A stretch of 64,000 nucleotides of DNA from Astropecten irregularis (GCA_963971285.1 OZ020254.1:5580001-5644000); one strand, 5' to 3'. Positions 1-10,217 are shown, counted from the first letter of the stretch. Made by a program: numbers and translations. Notes: a model not told the origin generated them from the letters alone.

Positions 1-2267
1 TGCCATTCAGAGAGTCCACCATCTCTTCCAGACCATCCTCTGCAAACAAAAAATATCAAAATCATTTTCGAGTTTTCTTGTGTTCTTCATGAACTTGTAA
101 ATAAATACCCCAACACTGTACTGACAATTTTGTTAATGTTTATCATAGATCATTGGATAGCACGCCTATGGGCTTTTTGTACAAAATGTCACCACAATCT
201 GTACTATGTATCAAAAATACATAGCAAAAACCCAAGGTACCGGGATCATGAGAAAACAACGCCAAGAAAGAAGAGGTTCGACACATATGACTTGGTTCCA
301 ATTAATTTAATGCAGAACTCATAATCTTGGAGCACTCAATAACAACAGAAATTTAATGTAGGAATGAACATAACATTTCAGAAATCTGGGTGGGCGTTGC
401 CGGTGGTTCCTTGGCCCAACTACACTGCGCATAGCAGCGTGGCCTGAATATAAAGATGGTACATGTATGGTAAATCACCCTAGTATGTTACCAGTGGCAT
501 TTGTTCTACACATTATAATTCGGCCATGTGAATAGGCTACTACATGCACTGTAGGAACCGCAAGGAACATTATCACCAGACAGCAGCTAGCAAGCCTCCA
601 GTCTACCTGCAAATTAGTCAATTGTCAAATGGGGGCAGTATGGGTAGATTAAAAAAGATGGGCGGGGCTACAGCAAAGGATCCAGTTCAGCAAAGTCAGA
701 ATGAGCTCTAATTACTCTTATTAGCTTTTTTTTTTAAATCAACTTACCACCTGTGTCAACAACCTTGAGCTCATATGATTTTCCCTCATATCCAAAAACT
801 GCCCTGTTTGTAAAAAAAGAAAGAAAGAAATAAGCGTTGTGGTACAGAGAAATGAAGAGGCAACAACACGTGTATGTCAATTGTCATTGGGTCCATTTCC
901 TTGTCATAATGAGGGCGCCCCTTTTTATAACTGTGGTTCTCATTTCTTTTTTCACCTTGAGGGAGGAGTCGGTCGGTCGGACAAACAAAAGTTTGGTGGG
1001 AAAAAAAATCTGGCTGAATACACAAAAACCTAAAGAAAATGATGAGAAATGTTCATTGTATTCACTGTAATCTCGTTTGAATATTTCTTTTATTATTTCT
1101 GTGATAGAAAGTATAAAAATGTAGGCATAATTGGCAAAATTTGTCTCCAGAAATTCTGGATTTTTTTTTTATATGTCATTCTAGATATAGGGTCGGCGTC
1201 AAAAAAAGGTGTTTTTTTTCTTTGGCGATTGTGGGTTGACGGGATCCCAAAACACATTGATTTTTTTGGCTCTGAACTAACTTCTACTCCTCAAAAATGA
1301 TACTTTTGACTTCCAGCAAATGTTCCTGGGTCCTTAAAAGCCTAGATTGAAGAAATTTGTTAAACATTTCAGGGTTAAAATTCAATTTTCTTACGCGCTT
1401 CTTGTAAACTTTAAAACAGGCCGTCTGATCGCGTGCGGCCATTTTGTCTGGTCTGGTTAGTCTAGTGCCCAGACCCAACATATCAAGAGTCCTCAAAATG
1501 TCAGAGTGGAAACCAGACTATTCTCGTGTGCGGCCGTCCGTGCAGCGGTGAAATGTTACAATCTTGGTTACCGTTTTTACCCCATAATTTCCCTCAAAAA
1601 TCAAAGCCCTGCCCTCTTTCCAAAAAATTAACCTTGGTAATATAGAGGAGAAGACCAACAAAGTATATGTAGGTAAGTTACTTTTCAAAAAGAAGTTTCC
1701 TTTCCTTTATAGTTTTAGGACCCGTAAAGCTACAATCCCCTTTTCTTTGGTCGGAGCCCAAAATATGAGTCGGTCGGAAATGAGAACCACAGCCTCACAG
1801 GCACAGTAATAAAATTAAAAAGGGGCGCCCTGGACCTACCTAGGCTACATTAAAGTCATTATTTATAATTATTCAGTCAATGAATGAAAATAACATAATG
1901 CAAAGATCTAAATCTCTAGTAAATAGGCCCACTAAATATATAATAATTATTAAAGAAGAACACACTTGTCCCCTTTCCTTTATATTTATAGTTTTTGGAA
2001 CCACTTGTCCACAATTAACGCAAATATATTCACAGCGCACAAAATGCGTGCATAGGCATGATACAGAACTGTATTCACAACCCGGAAATGACAGGGTAGC
2101 CTTTACTGTTGAAGTTCTCGTGTAGCCTACGTTGCTCGTCAAATAATTTAAGCACTTTCCACAGCAAATCCAAATTGACCTTACCAGTCAGTCGCCGAAT
2201 TGACATCCGAAACATCTTTCCATGCCTTCATCAGGGCATCTTTGTATTTGAAAAAGCTAACGGCCAT
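1..2267 (-). CDS. DBNL: Drebrin-like protein / actin-binding protein 1, N-terminal exons (partial)
   Basis: This is the start of a drebrin-like/mAbp1 adaptor, which binds F-actin through an N-terminal ADF-homology domain and links actin to endocytosis. Three coding exons are visible. Exon 1 is 2267-2185 (starts MAVSFFKYKDALMKAW, ends ..NSATD + TG). Exon 2 is 803-748 (WAVFGYEGKSYELKVVDTG). Exon 3 is 39-1 (EDGLEEMVDSLNG) and runs off the left edge. The donors are gtaag and the acceptors are AG; joining them keeps frame and gives 60 residues. The TDW..F.YEG...VV.TGE.GLEEMV pattern matches the first 60 residues of vertebrate DBNL. Drebrin (DBN1) shares this domain, so DBNL versus DBN1 cannot be settled without the C-terminal SH3 region, which lies outside. 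Intron 1 carries a ~925-bp inverted-repeat element. Confidence 0.82.
909..1832. mobile_element. Non-autonomous inverted-repeat element in DBNL intron 1
   Basis: The left end near 909 (AGGGCGCCCCTTTTTA, then CTGTGGTTCTCATTTC) is the reverse complement of the right end near 1770-1832 (GAAATGAGAACCACAG, later AAAAAGGGGCGCCCT). Both ends also carry a CGGTCGG motif. No transposase reading frame is present. The interior (about 1330-1570) holds a second repeat that recurs in opposite orientation at about 61600-61835. The exact ends and the target duplication are uncertain. Confidence 0.5.
1330..1570 (+). repeat. Dispersed repeat copy (partner at about 61600-61835)
   Basis: The shared blocks are GCCTAGATTGAAGAAAT, a TTTTCTTA.GCGCTT segment, TGTCTGGTCTGG, AAACCAGACTA and a cGGCCGTCC block. 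They occur in the same order, on the opposite strand, at about 61835-61600. It is diverged and has no coding potential. It may be an inner part of the 909-1832 element or an independent repeat. Confidence 0.45.
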
Positions 2268-2394
2268 ATTTGAGGCCTAAATTTCGCTTCCGTTTGAGGA
2301 AAAGTAACAGAAGTACGGTGTACGTTACGTACGTGCACAGTGCAGTGAGAAACAGAGTGAGAGAACGCTATGCTTCAACACAGGCACCGTACCC

Positions 2395-2522
2395 TGGTGC
2401 ATTCGTTTAGCTTCCCCGGGTCGATACCAGTCAACCTCGGCCTCATTCTCTCGCTTGTTTTGTGCAGTATAGCGCGACCATTCCCTGTAAGGACTGACCC
2501 GTGTTAGCTAGACGAATGCATC
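2395..2522. mobile_element. Palindromic MITE, family F (GGTGCATTCGTTTAGCT ends)
   Basis: The left end GGTGCATTCGTTTAGCT is inverted at the right end (GTGTTAGCTAGACGAATGCA). The interior CTCGCTTGTTTTGTGCAGTATA is shared with 60582-60709 and partly with 38843-38944, so this is a dispersed family rather than a unique hairpin. It has no coding capacity. Confidence 0.6.
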
Positions 2523-2902
2523 CACTGTGCAATGCGATGTGCGATCATGCACGCCATGCCATACGCCATACGCCACTGCACTGCACATGCAATTTTTTAT
2601 CGGTCTCCCATTCATTTGCCGAACTCTGCACCGTACCACTAGCTGTGCAGAGTTAGGCACAGGCGGTAATTCTGTGATCGACGGCGAGATAAGGAATTGA
2701 ACTTTTTGTCTTTTCTTTTTTCATAGAAAAATTAAAAGGTGTTTAAAATACTTTGCACGAAATTCACTGCTACAACAGTACTAGTACTTTCTGATCGAAA
2801 CCTTTGTCTGCAGTTCAACTGGAGTGCCAAAATAAGGGCCTGGGACAAACATTATGTAACAATTATGTTACAATTATTATTATCTTTCCTGTCCACATAA
2901 TG

Positions 2903-3062
2903 TCGTTGTTTTACTAATTTCTGGATAAATACACATTTCAGGCGGAAACATCATAACAGTATGTTTCTACCACAACCATCTTCATATCCTGTAAGTTATA
3001 CGTACGTAAATCTGTGAACATTTCTGTTTTTGTTTTTTACCAAAGTATGATACTACCTTTAA
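2903..3062 (+). mobile_element. MITE family A, truncated copy (right half)
   Basis: It contains the family core: TTTCTGGATAAATACA, TTTCAGGCGGAAA, GTATGTTTCTACCAC, AAATCTGTGAACATTTCTG, and the terminal CCAAAGTATGATACTACCTT. The left half is missing. Confidence 0.6.
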
Positions 3063-3298
3063 TGAAACAGAACAAACATTGAAAACATGCTTGATAATTT
3101 CTTGATCATCCCGCTGCGCATGGAATCGGATTTCTGCCCCAGGTTTTGACATTGCAAAAAGTTGGTATTGTATATAGTCAATCGATCCCTGCTAGCTGGA
3201 AAATGCATTTCAATTATGTTTTATGCAAATAAAAAAAATATCTGGGATTTGAAAGTTCAGGGTTGCCTAATATTTGTTTACAGGTTACATCCCTATCA

Positions 3299-3412
3299 TG
3301 TTTGTTTAACACAAAGGATCCTATATTTAGGGATCCACCTACTATGCAGGGTACGCTAAAAAGGGATCCGGATCCGCAATTTTCGTGATCCTGTGCATTA
3401 AACAAACAGGCC
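3299..3412. mobile_element. MITE family E (GGCCTGTTTGT ends), degraded left end
   Basis: The right terminus AAACAAACAGGCC and interior GGATCCACCTACTATGCAGG match the intact copies at 12846-12963 and 48055-48162. The left terminus is diverged (atgTTTGTTTAACACA), and no clean target duplication is seen. Confidence 0.55.
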
Positions 3413-3456
3413 CGATAAACGGCAATTGTGCCCTCAACGTCCACAAAGTGATATTC

Positions 3457-3485
3457 AAGATGGCGCTGCCCATGTCGTTAAACGC
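3457..3485 (+). promoter_or_regulatory. YY1-like motif and candidate PAAT 5' UTR exon end
   Basis: TTCAAGATGGCGCTGCCCATG matches the AAGATGGCGGC element found at the start sites of many animal housekeeping genes. Its ATG opens a 9-codon reading frame, and a possible donor (cgc|gtaaca) lies at 3486. A matching 3' splice site (tattgtag) lies at 5403, just before the PAAT start codon. Use as the PAAT promoter and first exon is inference. Confidence 0.35.
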
Positions 3486-4053
3486 GTAACATTACTCATT
3501 AGGCTTGGTGAAATTAGTAAATAAAACTAGTACAGTAGTAGTAAAAGTAACACCATAGGGCTTATACGTTACCATGGTTATAACTGACATCTGTACATTC
3601 GAGTTGTGTTTGTATGATGAAGTGATTCATACTCAGCTCTCCCACTTTGCCAATTCTGATTTAGGCCCATAGGCCATATTTATTATTTCTTTGTTTGACT
3701 TTTTCTTTGCTTGCTTTGGCCTTTGGCTTTGCCTTTGATTTGGCATTGCCTTTGGCTGTGGAGGCCTGGGCCGTCAGTGGAATTCTTGCCAAAAAGGGAG
3801 TCTATTTTACATTTCATTATGGACCTGCATCAGAAAGTAACTGTGGCATCATCGTGGAATGTTCAGGGCCCGTATGATATCAACTGTATCTTGCAATGTC
3901 AATGTGAAGATGAAAGGTAATTCATTTTGGTAGTTGCGATGATTGTAAATTTGTAGTTGCGATGATTGTAACCCTATATGTCTGACATGGGGACTTTGAC
4001 CAATCCGGTCCCAATTGTCAGACCATTTTTATTTTTTGAGGTGTACAATCTGG

Positions 4054-5113
4054 GAATGCTGGTCAACTCGTACGCCGACCAACTCGTACGCCCCAACTCG
4101 TACGCTGACCAACTCGTACGCCGACCAACTCGTATGCCAACCAACTCGTACGCCAACCAACTCGTACGCCACCACCAATATTAAGACCGTAGACTGTAAT
4201 AACGAAATAAATAAAAAAAAATTTTGATGGAGTGGAGTGAGTGTGGAAAGCTTCTTTTTATAGTTTGTAATAACGAAATAAATGTGGTTTTTTTGAGAGA
4301 CTGGAAACCTTTTTTTTTTTGGTATGCACCTTATGGGATCGGTATTGTGTGAGTGGATAGTGCGTGCGGGGGCTCTAATTATTTGTAGTTTGTAATAACG
4401 AAATTCGTTGTGACTGGGTACCTTTTTACTATTTTTTTTTGTGATGCGAATTTCCAAATCTCTAGTACGTACGACAGTAATTACCTTTTTCATAATCTAC
4501 TGTAAATTGTAATCTACTATATCAGGTATGGTGCTCCCCTAGTCGCCAATTTTAAAATACTCTCCTAAAATCTCGATGCTGGAAAACTATACCAGCCGGT
4601 CAGTATCCTCCATTTCAGTCAGCCTACCGTAAAAAACACATTTTTAATTGATTCTGTAATTGCACCTTTGAACATCCTCGGATGGAAATGGCGCACAAGA
4701 AATGCAATCAATTATTAATTAATTAATTAAAATCCAACCTAACATTACTTTTGAGCACTTCCACATACAGAATGTTTCCTTTTATGTTCCTTTTATGTTC
4801 ACAAACGACATCCAATTCCACGTACATAATGCTTCCTTTATTTCCGTTTATTTTCACAAACGAGTTCCACATAGTGAATTTACAGAATGCTTCCTTTTAT
4901 TTTCACTCAACATGACAAAATCTACTGAAGAAAAAAACGGCCAACGTTTACAAACTACAGGCTTAATTATACGTGGCGTACGAGTTGTTTGGCGTACGAG
5001 TTGGTTGGCGTACGAGTTGGCTGGCGTACGAGTTGGTCGGCGTACGAGTTGACCAAACGGCGTACGAGTTGGTTGGCGTACGAGTTGGTCGGCGTACGAG
5101 TTGACCAGCTTCG
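4054..5113. mobile_element. Foldback (TU-like) transposable element
   Basis: Long terminal inverted repeats consist of tandem ~16-bp units (CTCGTACGCCGACCAA type). There are seven units at about 4065-4175 and eight inverted units at about 4974-5106. The outermost GCTGGTCAACTCGTACG is shared by both ends. The interior (4180-4970) has short direct repeats (TTGTAATAACGAAAT three times; TTCCTTTTAT..TTCACAAACGA) and no transposase. CAATCTGG(G) flanks both sides (4046-4053 and 5114-5121), consistent with an 8-9 bp target-site duplication. The layout resembles the sea-urchin TU elements as I recall them (outer domain of ~15-bp repeats, 8-bp duplication). Family membership is inference. Confidence 0.78.
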
Positions 5114-5424
5114 CAATCTGGGTGGTATTGTAAACCAACATGGCAGTATCTTAATGTGGGTCATTTAACTTGTTTAAATGGAAATCTTGTAAACATGGTA
5201 AGTACAACAAGTTCATTACTTGAAAATGTAAATCAACATTCTATCAACTTTGAACTGTATTTCAAATAATGTTCATCTTCCACTGGCTGCCCTGACTGGA
5301 TAAATCCTTGTGAATCAACCCATTGTACATTGAATGGAACCTACACGTAGTTTCAAATAACTGTGTATCGTAATTGTTTTTATTTGACATATTTTATTGT
5401 AGTTCACAACGTGAGACATCTGTG

Positions 5425-8097
5425 ATGCACAGTATCAAGCTGGCTCCACCAGCATCAACAGCTAACGATGATGACAACTCCCCACCGTGCCAATTGGTCC
5501 TGACCTGTCTCCCTGGAACTGCCGTCACGTCTGTTGAGGTTATAAGCAATGCCCGTCATGTTGAGCTGTACGACAGTCTGGATTCATATTGTTGCACAGT
5601 GAGAGGACAGAGGCACGAGGTGGACGAGGGTGAGGGGGATCATTCCACCGGTTCAGTCATGTATTTGGCTAGGCTGAATGTAGAAAATGTCTCCCATCGG
5701 TGCAGACTCAAGGTAAGATTGAGGATGTAAATCTTTTGAGTTGTTTGATACCACTACCAGTGAATCTTCGGTTTTCACCCTGCCATGAGGCTCTTGTGTC
5801 ACTGAGCAAGACAATTTGCTACAAGTTGGCTCTCCACACCCAGGAGTACATGTACACATGTAAATAGGTACCTTTGAATGATGAATTGGTATTGTGAAAA
5901 TGAGCATATATGTAATGTTCCTTTTTGAGGAGAGGTACAGTGTACATTAGTGCTGTGGCGTGTGGAGTGTTGTGACCATGTGGTCTGGCATGTCGTAGTC
6001 AAGATCTTGTGGTCAATCTACAGATTGTGGGTTTGAAACCAGTTACGAGCTAATGGTGCTTGTGTCCTTAGGGCTTGGGCAAGACGCTTTATCACATTAT
6101 TGCTCCTCTTCACCCAGGTGTAAATGGGTACCTGTGAGGGTAGAGATGGCTTTGTAGGCAGCTGCGAGCTGTATACTCCCCAGGGAGCTGAGATTGTTTC
6201 AGGGGCTGATTTCACTAACGCTTTGCGACCATCGTAAAGCCCATATCCATCGCTAACAGGAAAATCGAGCGCTACTTTGCGTAGGAATTTTCCGTTTAGC
6301 GATGGATTTAGGCTTTACGATGATCGCAAAGCGTTAGTGAAATCGGCCCCAGGAATGTAAATGGGCCCGTTGACTAGGGATAATAATAGTGTAAAGCATC
6401 GCGATACTCTTCTTGTGTGTAAGAACGCTATATAAATGCCTAAATTATAAATTTATTATTAATGTATAAAGCTCTTGAAGGTCCTCGTAAGCAGGGCTAC
6501 TATCAAATCTGACTTGTTTTCATCATTGCCATCCTCTCCACAGTTTGTTTCCTTGACTGATAAATGCCAGCTCACACTGAACCAGGTCATGGTCACCACC
6601 ACAGGGACAGAGAGCGAATCACACACCCTCAGTGTGGGCGGAGTAGGTGGGCGGGGCATTGATATGGTGAAAGTCAGGGAAATCATGGCTAGCTTGGAGC
6701 AGCCGATTCCGTCTAACGTGCAGAGCCTCATGCAGACTGTGGAGCAGTACCAAAAGGTATGGCCTGTCTTATGTAGCATTAGATCAATTATATTTTTTTA
6801 AACTTCTTTTTGTATTCTCAGTCTCTTTAAACTACTGTATTTGAGAGAAAGAATCCCAGACTGTAATCAGAGAATTAAGCCAAAATGATGAGAATTTGAG
6901 AAACAAAGCAGACAGGGCAAGTCAAGTCATAGAATTTGAATCTAGCATATTTGAGGTGAGAAGGTTTTATTTAGAGCTCCTGTTATTTAGATATCAGCAG
7001 CCAGGTATGAACTATATAGAAATTGATCCTATTATTAATTTATATTGTGTTGTATTGTAGAACCAGGCATCTGTCCTAGATGACCTTCAACAAGCAGCCA
7101 CATCCCAGCTGTCAGCATCCACAACCACTGATCCTAAAGCCTCACTTGCCTCCAACATGGCTGGCATGCTGTCTGCATTCTCCAAAGCCAGTGCCTACCA
7201 GCAAGCCGCCAGTCGGGCTACCAGACGCAGCCATGCTGCTGCCCCAAGTGAGGCTGCAGAGTTGAGCAACCAGTCCCATACTAGTGTGGATAACGAGGGT
7301 GATTCCAAAGTCAGTGACTCTCCATCCCAGCAGTTTAACGTGGACAGCCTGACAAAACTGTTGGCATCTTTGGGCGGGAGAAGACCCCAGGAAGGAGGAG
7401 AGAATACAGAGACACATGGATGCGATGGTGCAGGCGGGATGCTAAATGCCCTGAGGACCATGTGTCGGGATGTCAGTAACATGAGAGCTGCAGACAGACA
7501 GGCTGCTGAAAGGTCCTATGGACCTGACAGACAGGAACGTGATGCCAATTCTGAAATTACAAGGTAATGCCAAACAGAATCATTTGCCAGCTGAGACAGT
7601 TACCGGGGTGTGGTGCTTGGAGCCAACACATCAGAGCTTGAGGGGGATGGATGGGGACCAATGTGGATGTAGTCTTTACAGATGATTTCTTTCTAGATAT
7701 TGTACATTCAGGTTCAGGCACAATTTAGGTTGAAGATCCCTTAATCCAAAATATTTTTGTTTGTTAGAAACCGGCAGCAATTTTTTTCCAGTCACTTCAG
7801 GGACAGAATATCACTTTCAGAGGATATAGAAATATACCGGTAATGTTTGATTATGGACTGATTTTGTTTTGCAGACAAACGGAGAAACCCCTTCTTAATA
7901 ATGGAATGGTCGAACTAGAGAAGAGACTCATGGGATACGTCGTTGCCACAGAGGAGAGGATCATGGGAAGGCTGGATCGCCAGATTGAGCTGTTGAGGGA
8001 TCACATTGACTTAAGATTCAACAAACTGGAAGCCATGTTGCAAGTGGCAGAAATCCCAGCTAAACGTGACGGACTGATACCAGAGGAATTGGACTGA
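5425..8097 (+). CDS. PAAT: PAAT (protein associated with ABC transporters) homologue
   Basis: This is the orthologue of human C10orf88/PAAT, an ATP-binding protein reported to associate with mitochondrial ABC transporters. The coding exons are 5425-5712, 6544-6756, 7061-7563 and 7875-8097. The joins keep frame and give 408 residues (human about 445). Conserved stretches are the N-terminal domain (..ISNARHVELYDS..YC.T.RG.., ..ARLNVE..SHRCRLK..), the segment VKVREIMASLEQ near residue 140, and a C-terminal amphipathic helix/coiled coil around residues 345-385 (VELEKRLMGYV..RLDRQIELLRDHID), which aligns with the human C-terminus. The middle (residues ~170-330) is low-complexity and poorly conserved. 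I took ATG 5425 because a 3' splice site sits just upstream; a 5' non-coding exon is likely. AATAAA signals lie at 8819 and 8828. Confidence 0.85.
5985..6480 (+). mobile_element. tRNA-derived SINE in PAAT intron 1, split by a hairpin MITE
   Basis: The head carries a B-box-like GTGGGTTTGAAACC. The body has GGGCAAGACGCTTTATCAC and TTCACCCAGGTGTAAATGG, and the tail is GCTATATAAATGCCTAAATT followed by AT-rich repeats. This is the usual build of a deuterostome tRNA-SINE. A family C hairpin (6202-6350) is inserted in the body. Confidence 0.6.
6202..6350. mobile_element. Hairpin MITE, family C (GGGGCTGATTTCACTAACG ends)
   Basis: This is a near-perfect palindrome. The left GATTTCACTAACGCTTTGCG and right CGCAAAGCGTTAGTGAAATC arms enclose a second inverted block (CGTAAAGCCCATATCCATCG). 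Relatives are at 31967-32115, 34707-34838 and 56130-56282. It interrupts a SINE, so it is younger than that copy. Confidence 0.75.
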
Positions 8098-8125
8098 TAT
8101 TATACCAAATACGAACCAAAACCAC

Positions 8126-8298
8126 AAAATACTTGTATATTTCAAGGATGCATGGTTGAAAATTATTCAGAACTTCAGAATTAATATGATTTTTTTACCA
8201 TTCATGATTTTTAAAATCATGAATGGTAAAAAAATCATATTAATTCTGAAGTTCTGAATAATTTTCAACCATGCATCCTTGAAATATACAAGTATTTT
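8126..8298. repeat. 86-bp perfect inverted repeat with 1-nt spacer in PAAT 3' UTR
   Basis: The left arm 8126-8211 and right arm 8213-8298 are exact reverse complements over 86 bases, separated by one T at 8212. Pairing stops abruptly at both ends. It begins 28 bases after the PAAT stop codon, so a transcript would form an uninterrupted 86-bp hairpin. No relative was seen elsewhere in the window. Confidence 0.92.
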
Positions 8299-8818
8299 AG
8301 ATTTTATAAGTGGAGGTTCAAACTTGAAGCAATTTTAGGAAAATATCGCAATCAAAATTAAAATAGCTTACATATTTTTTTGTGTACATCGTAAGACTCT
8401 TTCAGTTGTATATCTTCATTTTCATCTAACTTTTCTTCTTGTAAAAGAGTAGGTAAATTGAATGGGATTTCAAACAAATGGTAACAAACTCTTAGTTAAA
8501 TTGGCATAACTTTATACCAGCTTGACCAAGTCACAGCTCAATGTGACAGAATCCATACCAAATACAAACTCAGATCATTTATTGTGTTTGAAGGATGCAT
8601 GGCTGGAACTTACTCAAGTCTTATCCAGTGTCTCCACCTGTCATTATAAGCTTGATCAACTGATGGTTCAAACTGTATTACGTCATTTTCGGGAAAATGA
8701 AGTCATGGAACATTATCTCCCAGTTCCTTCTAGTAAGAGTCTGTCAGCTTGAGCTGTGTAATACTTTCATTCTTATGCAACTTTTCTTAAAGAGGAGCTA
8801 ATGATTCAAATGGGATTC

Positions 8819-8833
8819 AATAAATTCAATAAA
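8819..8833 (+). terminator. Tandem AATAAA polyadenylation signals, PAAT
   Basis: AATAAA occurs at 8819-8824 and 8828-8833, about 720 bases after the stop codon and beyond the palindrome. They are the best candidates for the PAAT mRNA end. Confidence 0.4.
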
Positions 8834-9477
8834 TAAATGGGAAAAAAGTGAAATAATGTTATATCTATCAATCAATGAAACTGTTTGTAAATTAGCCGCA
8901 TTTCATTGTGCCCGACAAGGTCACAGAGGTTTTAAAATGTGCAAACATTAAAATAAATGAAACTGTATCAAAAAAGACTATTTTTCTTTCATATTTTATA
9001 ATTTACATCCAATTCCATCAGTCACTTACTTTATCTTCATTTCAAGGTGATTGTATAATATTTCTCACAATTTTACCCCAATTTTACATTCCAAATTCCT
9101 CTCACTGAGATAACACACTGAAATTGAAAACTAGCACGGATCAGATACACATCTGATAAAAATACATAAATCCTATTACAAATATGTAAAATATTTACAC
9201 AGAATATTTACACTGACACGTTAAGGTGGTAATTTTTTTATACATAATGTCTGCTAGTTTGAGGTCCAAACATAAAGCTATTGACTCTCTAGAGAACAAA
9301 CCCACCTGTGGGTATATAAGTCCGTCTCTTGTAGGTCTCTGTGATGCATGTACATGTAGCTCATAGCTCAGCTGGTTGAAAAGAACACAGAGCATCTCGG
9401 TCACGATCTTTTTAAGAGTCCTAGATACTTGATCTCTCATTTTGTTATGAAGATAAGCAAGAGTGAAGATCCGTCTT

Positions 9478-9646
9478 TAGAGGTTATTCACCGACGTCAT
9501 AAAATCACGTGATTGGCGGTCAAGCTTTTCTATGTTGTCTATGGTTACCCGTAGGACACTGTACGCTGAGTGTGCACTGAAGCGTATTGTTTCGCGTGTG
9601 CAATCATTGTGCTTGACGGCCAATGACGTCACGTGAATAACCTCTA
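9478..9646. mobile_element. Palindromic element carrying CRE and E-box motifs
   Basis: The left end TAGAGGTTATTCAC is inverted at the right (GTGAATAACCTCTA). Inner arms GATTGGCGGTCAAGC and GCTTGACGGCCAATG also pair. The right arm contains TGACGTCACGTG, a full CRE plus E-box, and the left arm has GACGTCAT and CACGTG. It has no coding capacity. Confidence 0.6.
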
Positions 9647-9730
9647 TACTTGGGTCATTCCACCAGGAATGAATAGAGAAGAGGTGGCTAGCTTCTTTTT
9701 AATACATAGACGTACTTTCTATTATCCTTT

Positions 9731-9960
9731 AAAGGTAATATCATACTTTGGTTTTTGTCAAAGAAATGCAGATTCATGGGCAAAGATATCAAGACATACA
9801 GTAACACACTCAGTCATCTGTGAAAATTTCAGTCCCACATGGTGCCCACTTTTTGAGAAAACAATGAAAAACAGCAACAGTATTTTTGAAGATTCAGAAA
9901 GATTTTCGGTCGTTGTTTGACTAATTTCTGGATAAATACATCGTTTGAGGCGGAAAAACT
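9731..9960 (+). mobile_element. MITE family A, truncated copy (left half)
   Basis: It starts with AAAGGTAATATCATACTTTGG and continues with AAGAAATGCAGATTCATGGG, CAGTCATCTGTGAAAATTTC, GTGCCCACTTTTTGAGAAAA and TTTCTGGATAAATACA, then stops before the usual right half. Confidence 0.6.
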
Positions 9961-10217
9961 TAGCCTACTTAGCCTGTACATTATAAAGGAAATGTATAAT
10001 TTCCAGGTTTTTTGCCTATGGTTTCAGGGTTTCAGTACAATCACAGCCCTGATACATACACGATGGGAAATGCCACAGATCCTGACCCATCCTGATGGAT
10101 TCTGACCCTACCATGCCTACTGAAAATTTAATTTGCCGTGGCCCAGTGCCTCATCTCCTGAGAGCCATTAAACTTCTAGGTACAACTCTGCACGGAATTC
10201 TCAATGAATAGAGCTGA

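Larger units (their letters stand above)
2268..5424. other. DBNL-PAAT divergent intergenic region
   Basis: There is no coding gene here. It holds, in order: a palindromic element (2395-2522), a partial copy of repeat family A (2903-3062), a GGCCTGTTTGT-type element (about 3299-3412), a YY1-like ATGGCG motif at about 3457-3471 that may mark the PAAT transcription start, a low-complexity GCCTTTGGCTTT tract (3690-3770), and the foldback element at 4054-5113. The short reading frames over the foldback repeats are artefacts of the repeat unit. Confidence 0.6.
8098..10217. other. PAAT-DYNC2I2 convergent intergenic region
   Basis: It holds the PAAT 3' UTR with a perfect palindrome (8126-8298) and AATAAA signals (8819-8833), a palindromic element (9478-9646) and a truncated family A element (9731-9960). 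I see no further gene. A possible polyadenylation motif for DYNC2I2 (ATTAAA on the minus strand) is at 10127-10132. Confidence 0.55.

Noticed and set aside
3299-3412. Clean 5-bp target duplication for the third family E copy
   Set aside because: The left end is degraded and the flanks do not match, so no duplication can be claimed.
3695-3920. Short open frames in the TTTGGCTTTGCC tract
   Set aside because: Low-complexity sequence, no homology recognised, and no splice partners fit.
3978-4227. Open frames with repeated NSYADQLVR-type peptides
   Set aside because: They arise from translating the 16-bp foldback unit in several frames on both strands; there is no gene context.
4062-5110. CRISPR-like array of short repeats
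   Set aside because: The units are contiguous without unique spacers and occur as inverted arrays in an animal genome.
4854-5164. Minus-strand frames with the same peptide repeats
   Set aside because: They are artefacts of the inverted array at the other end of the same element.
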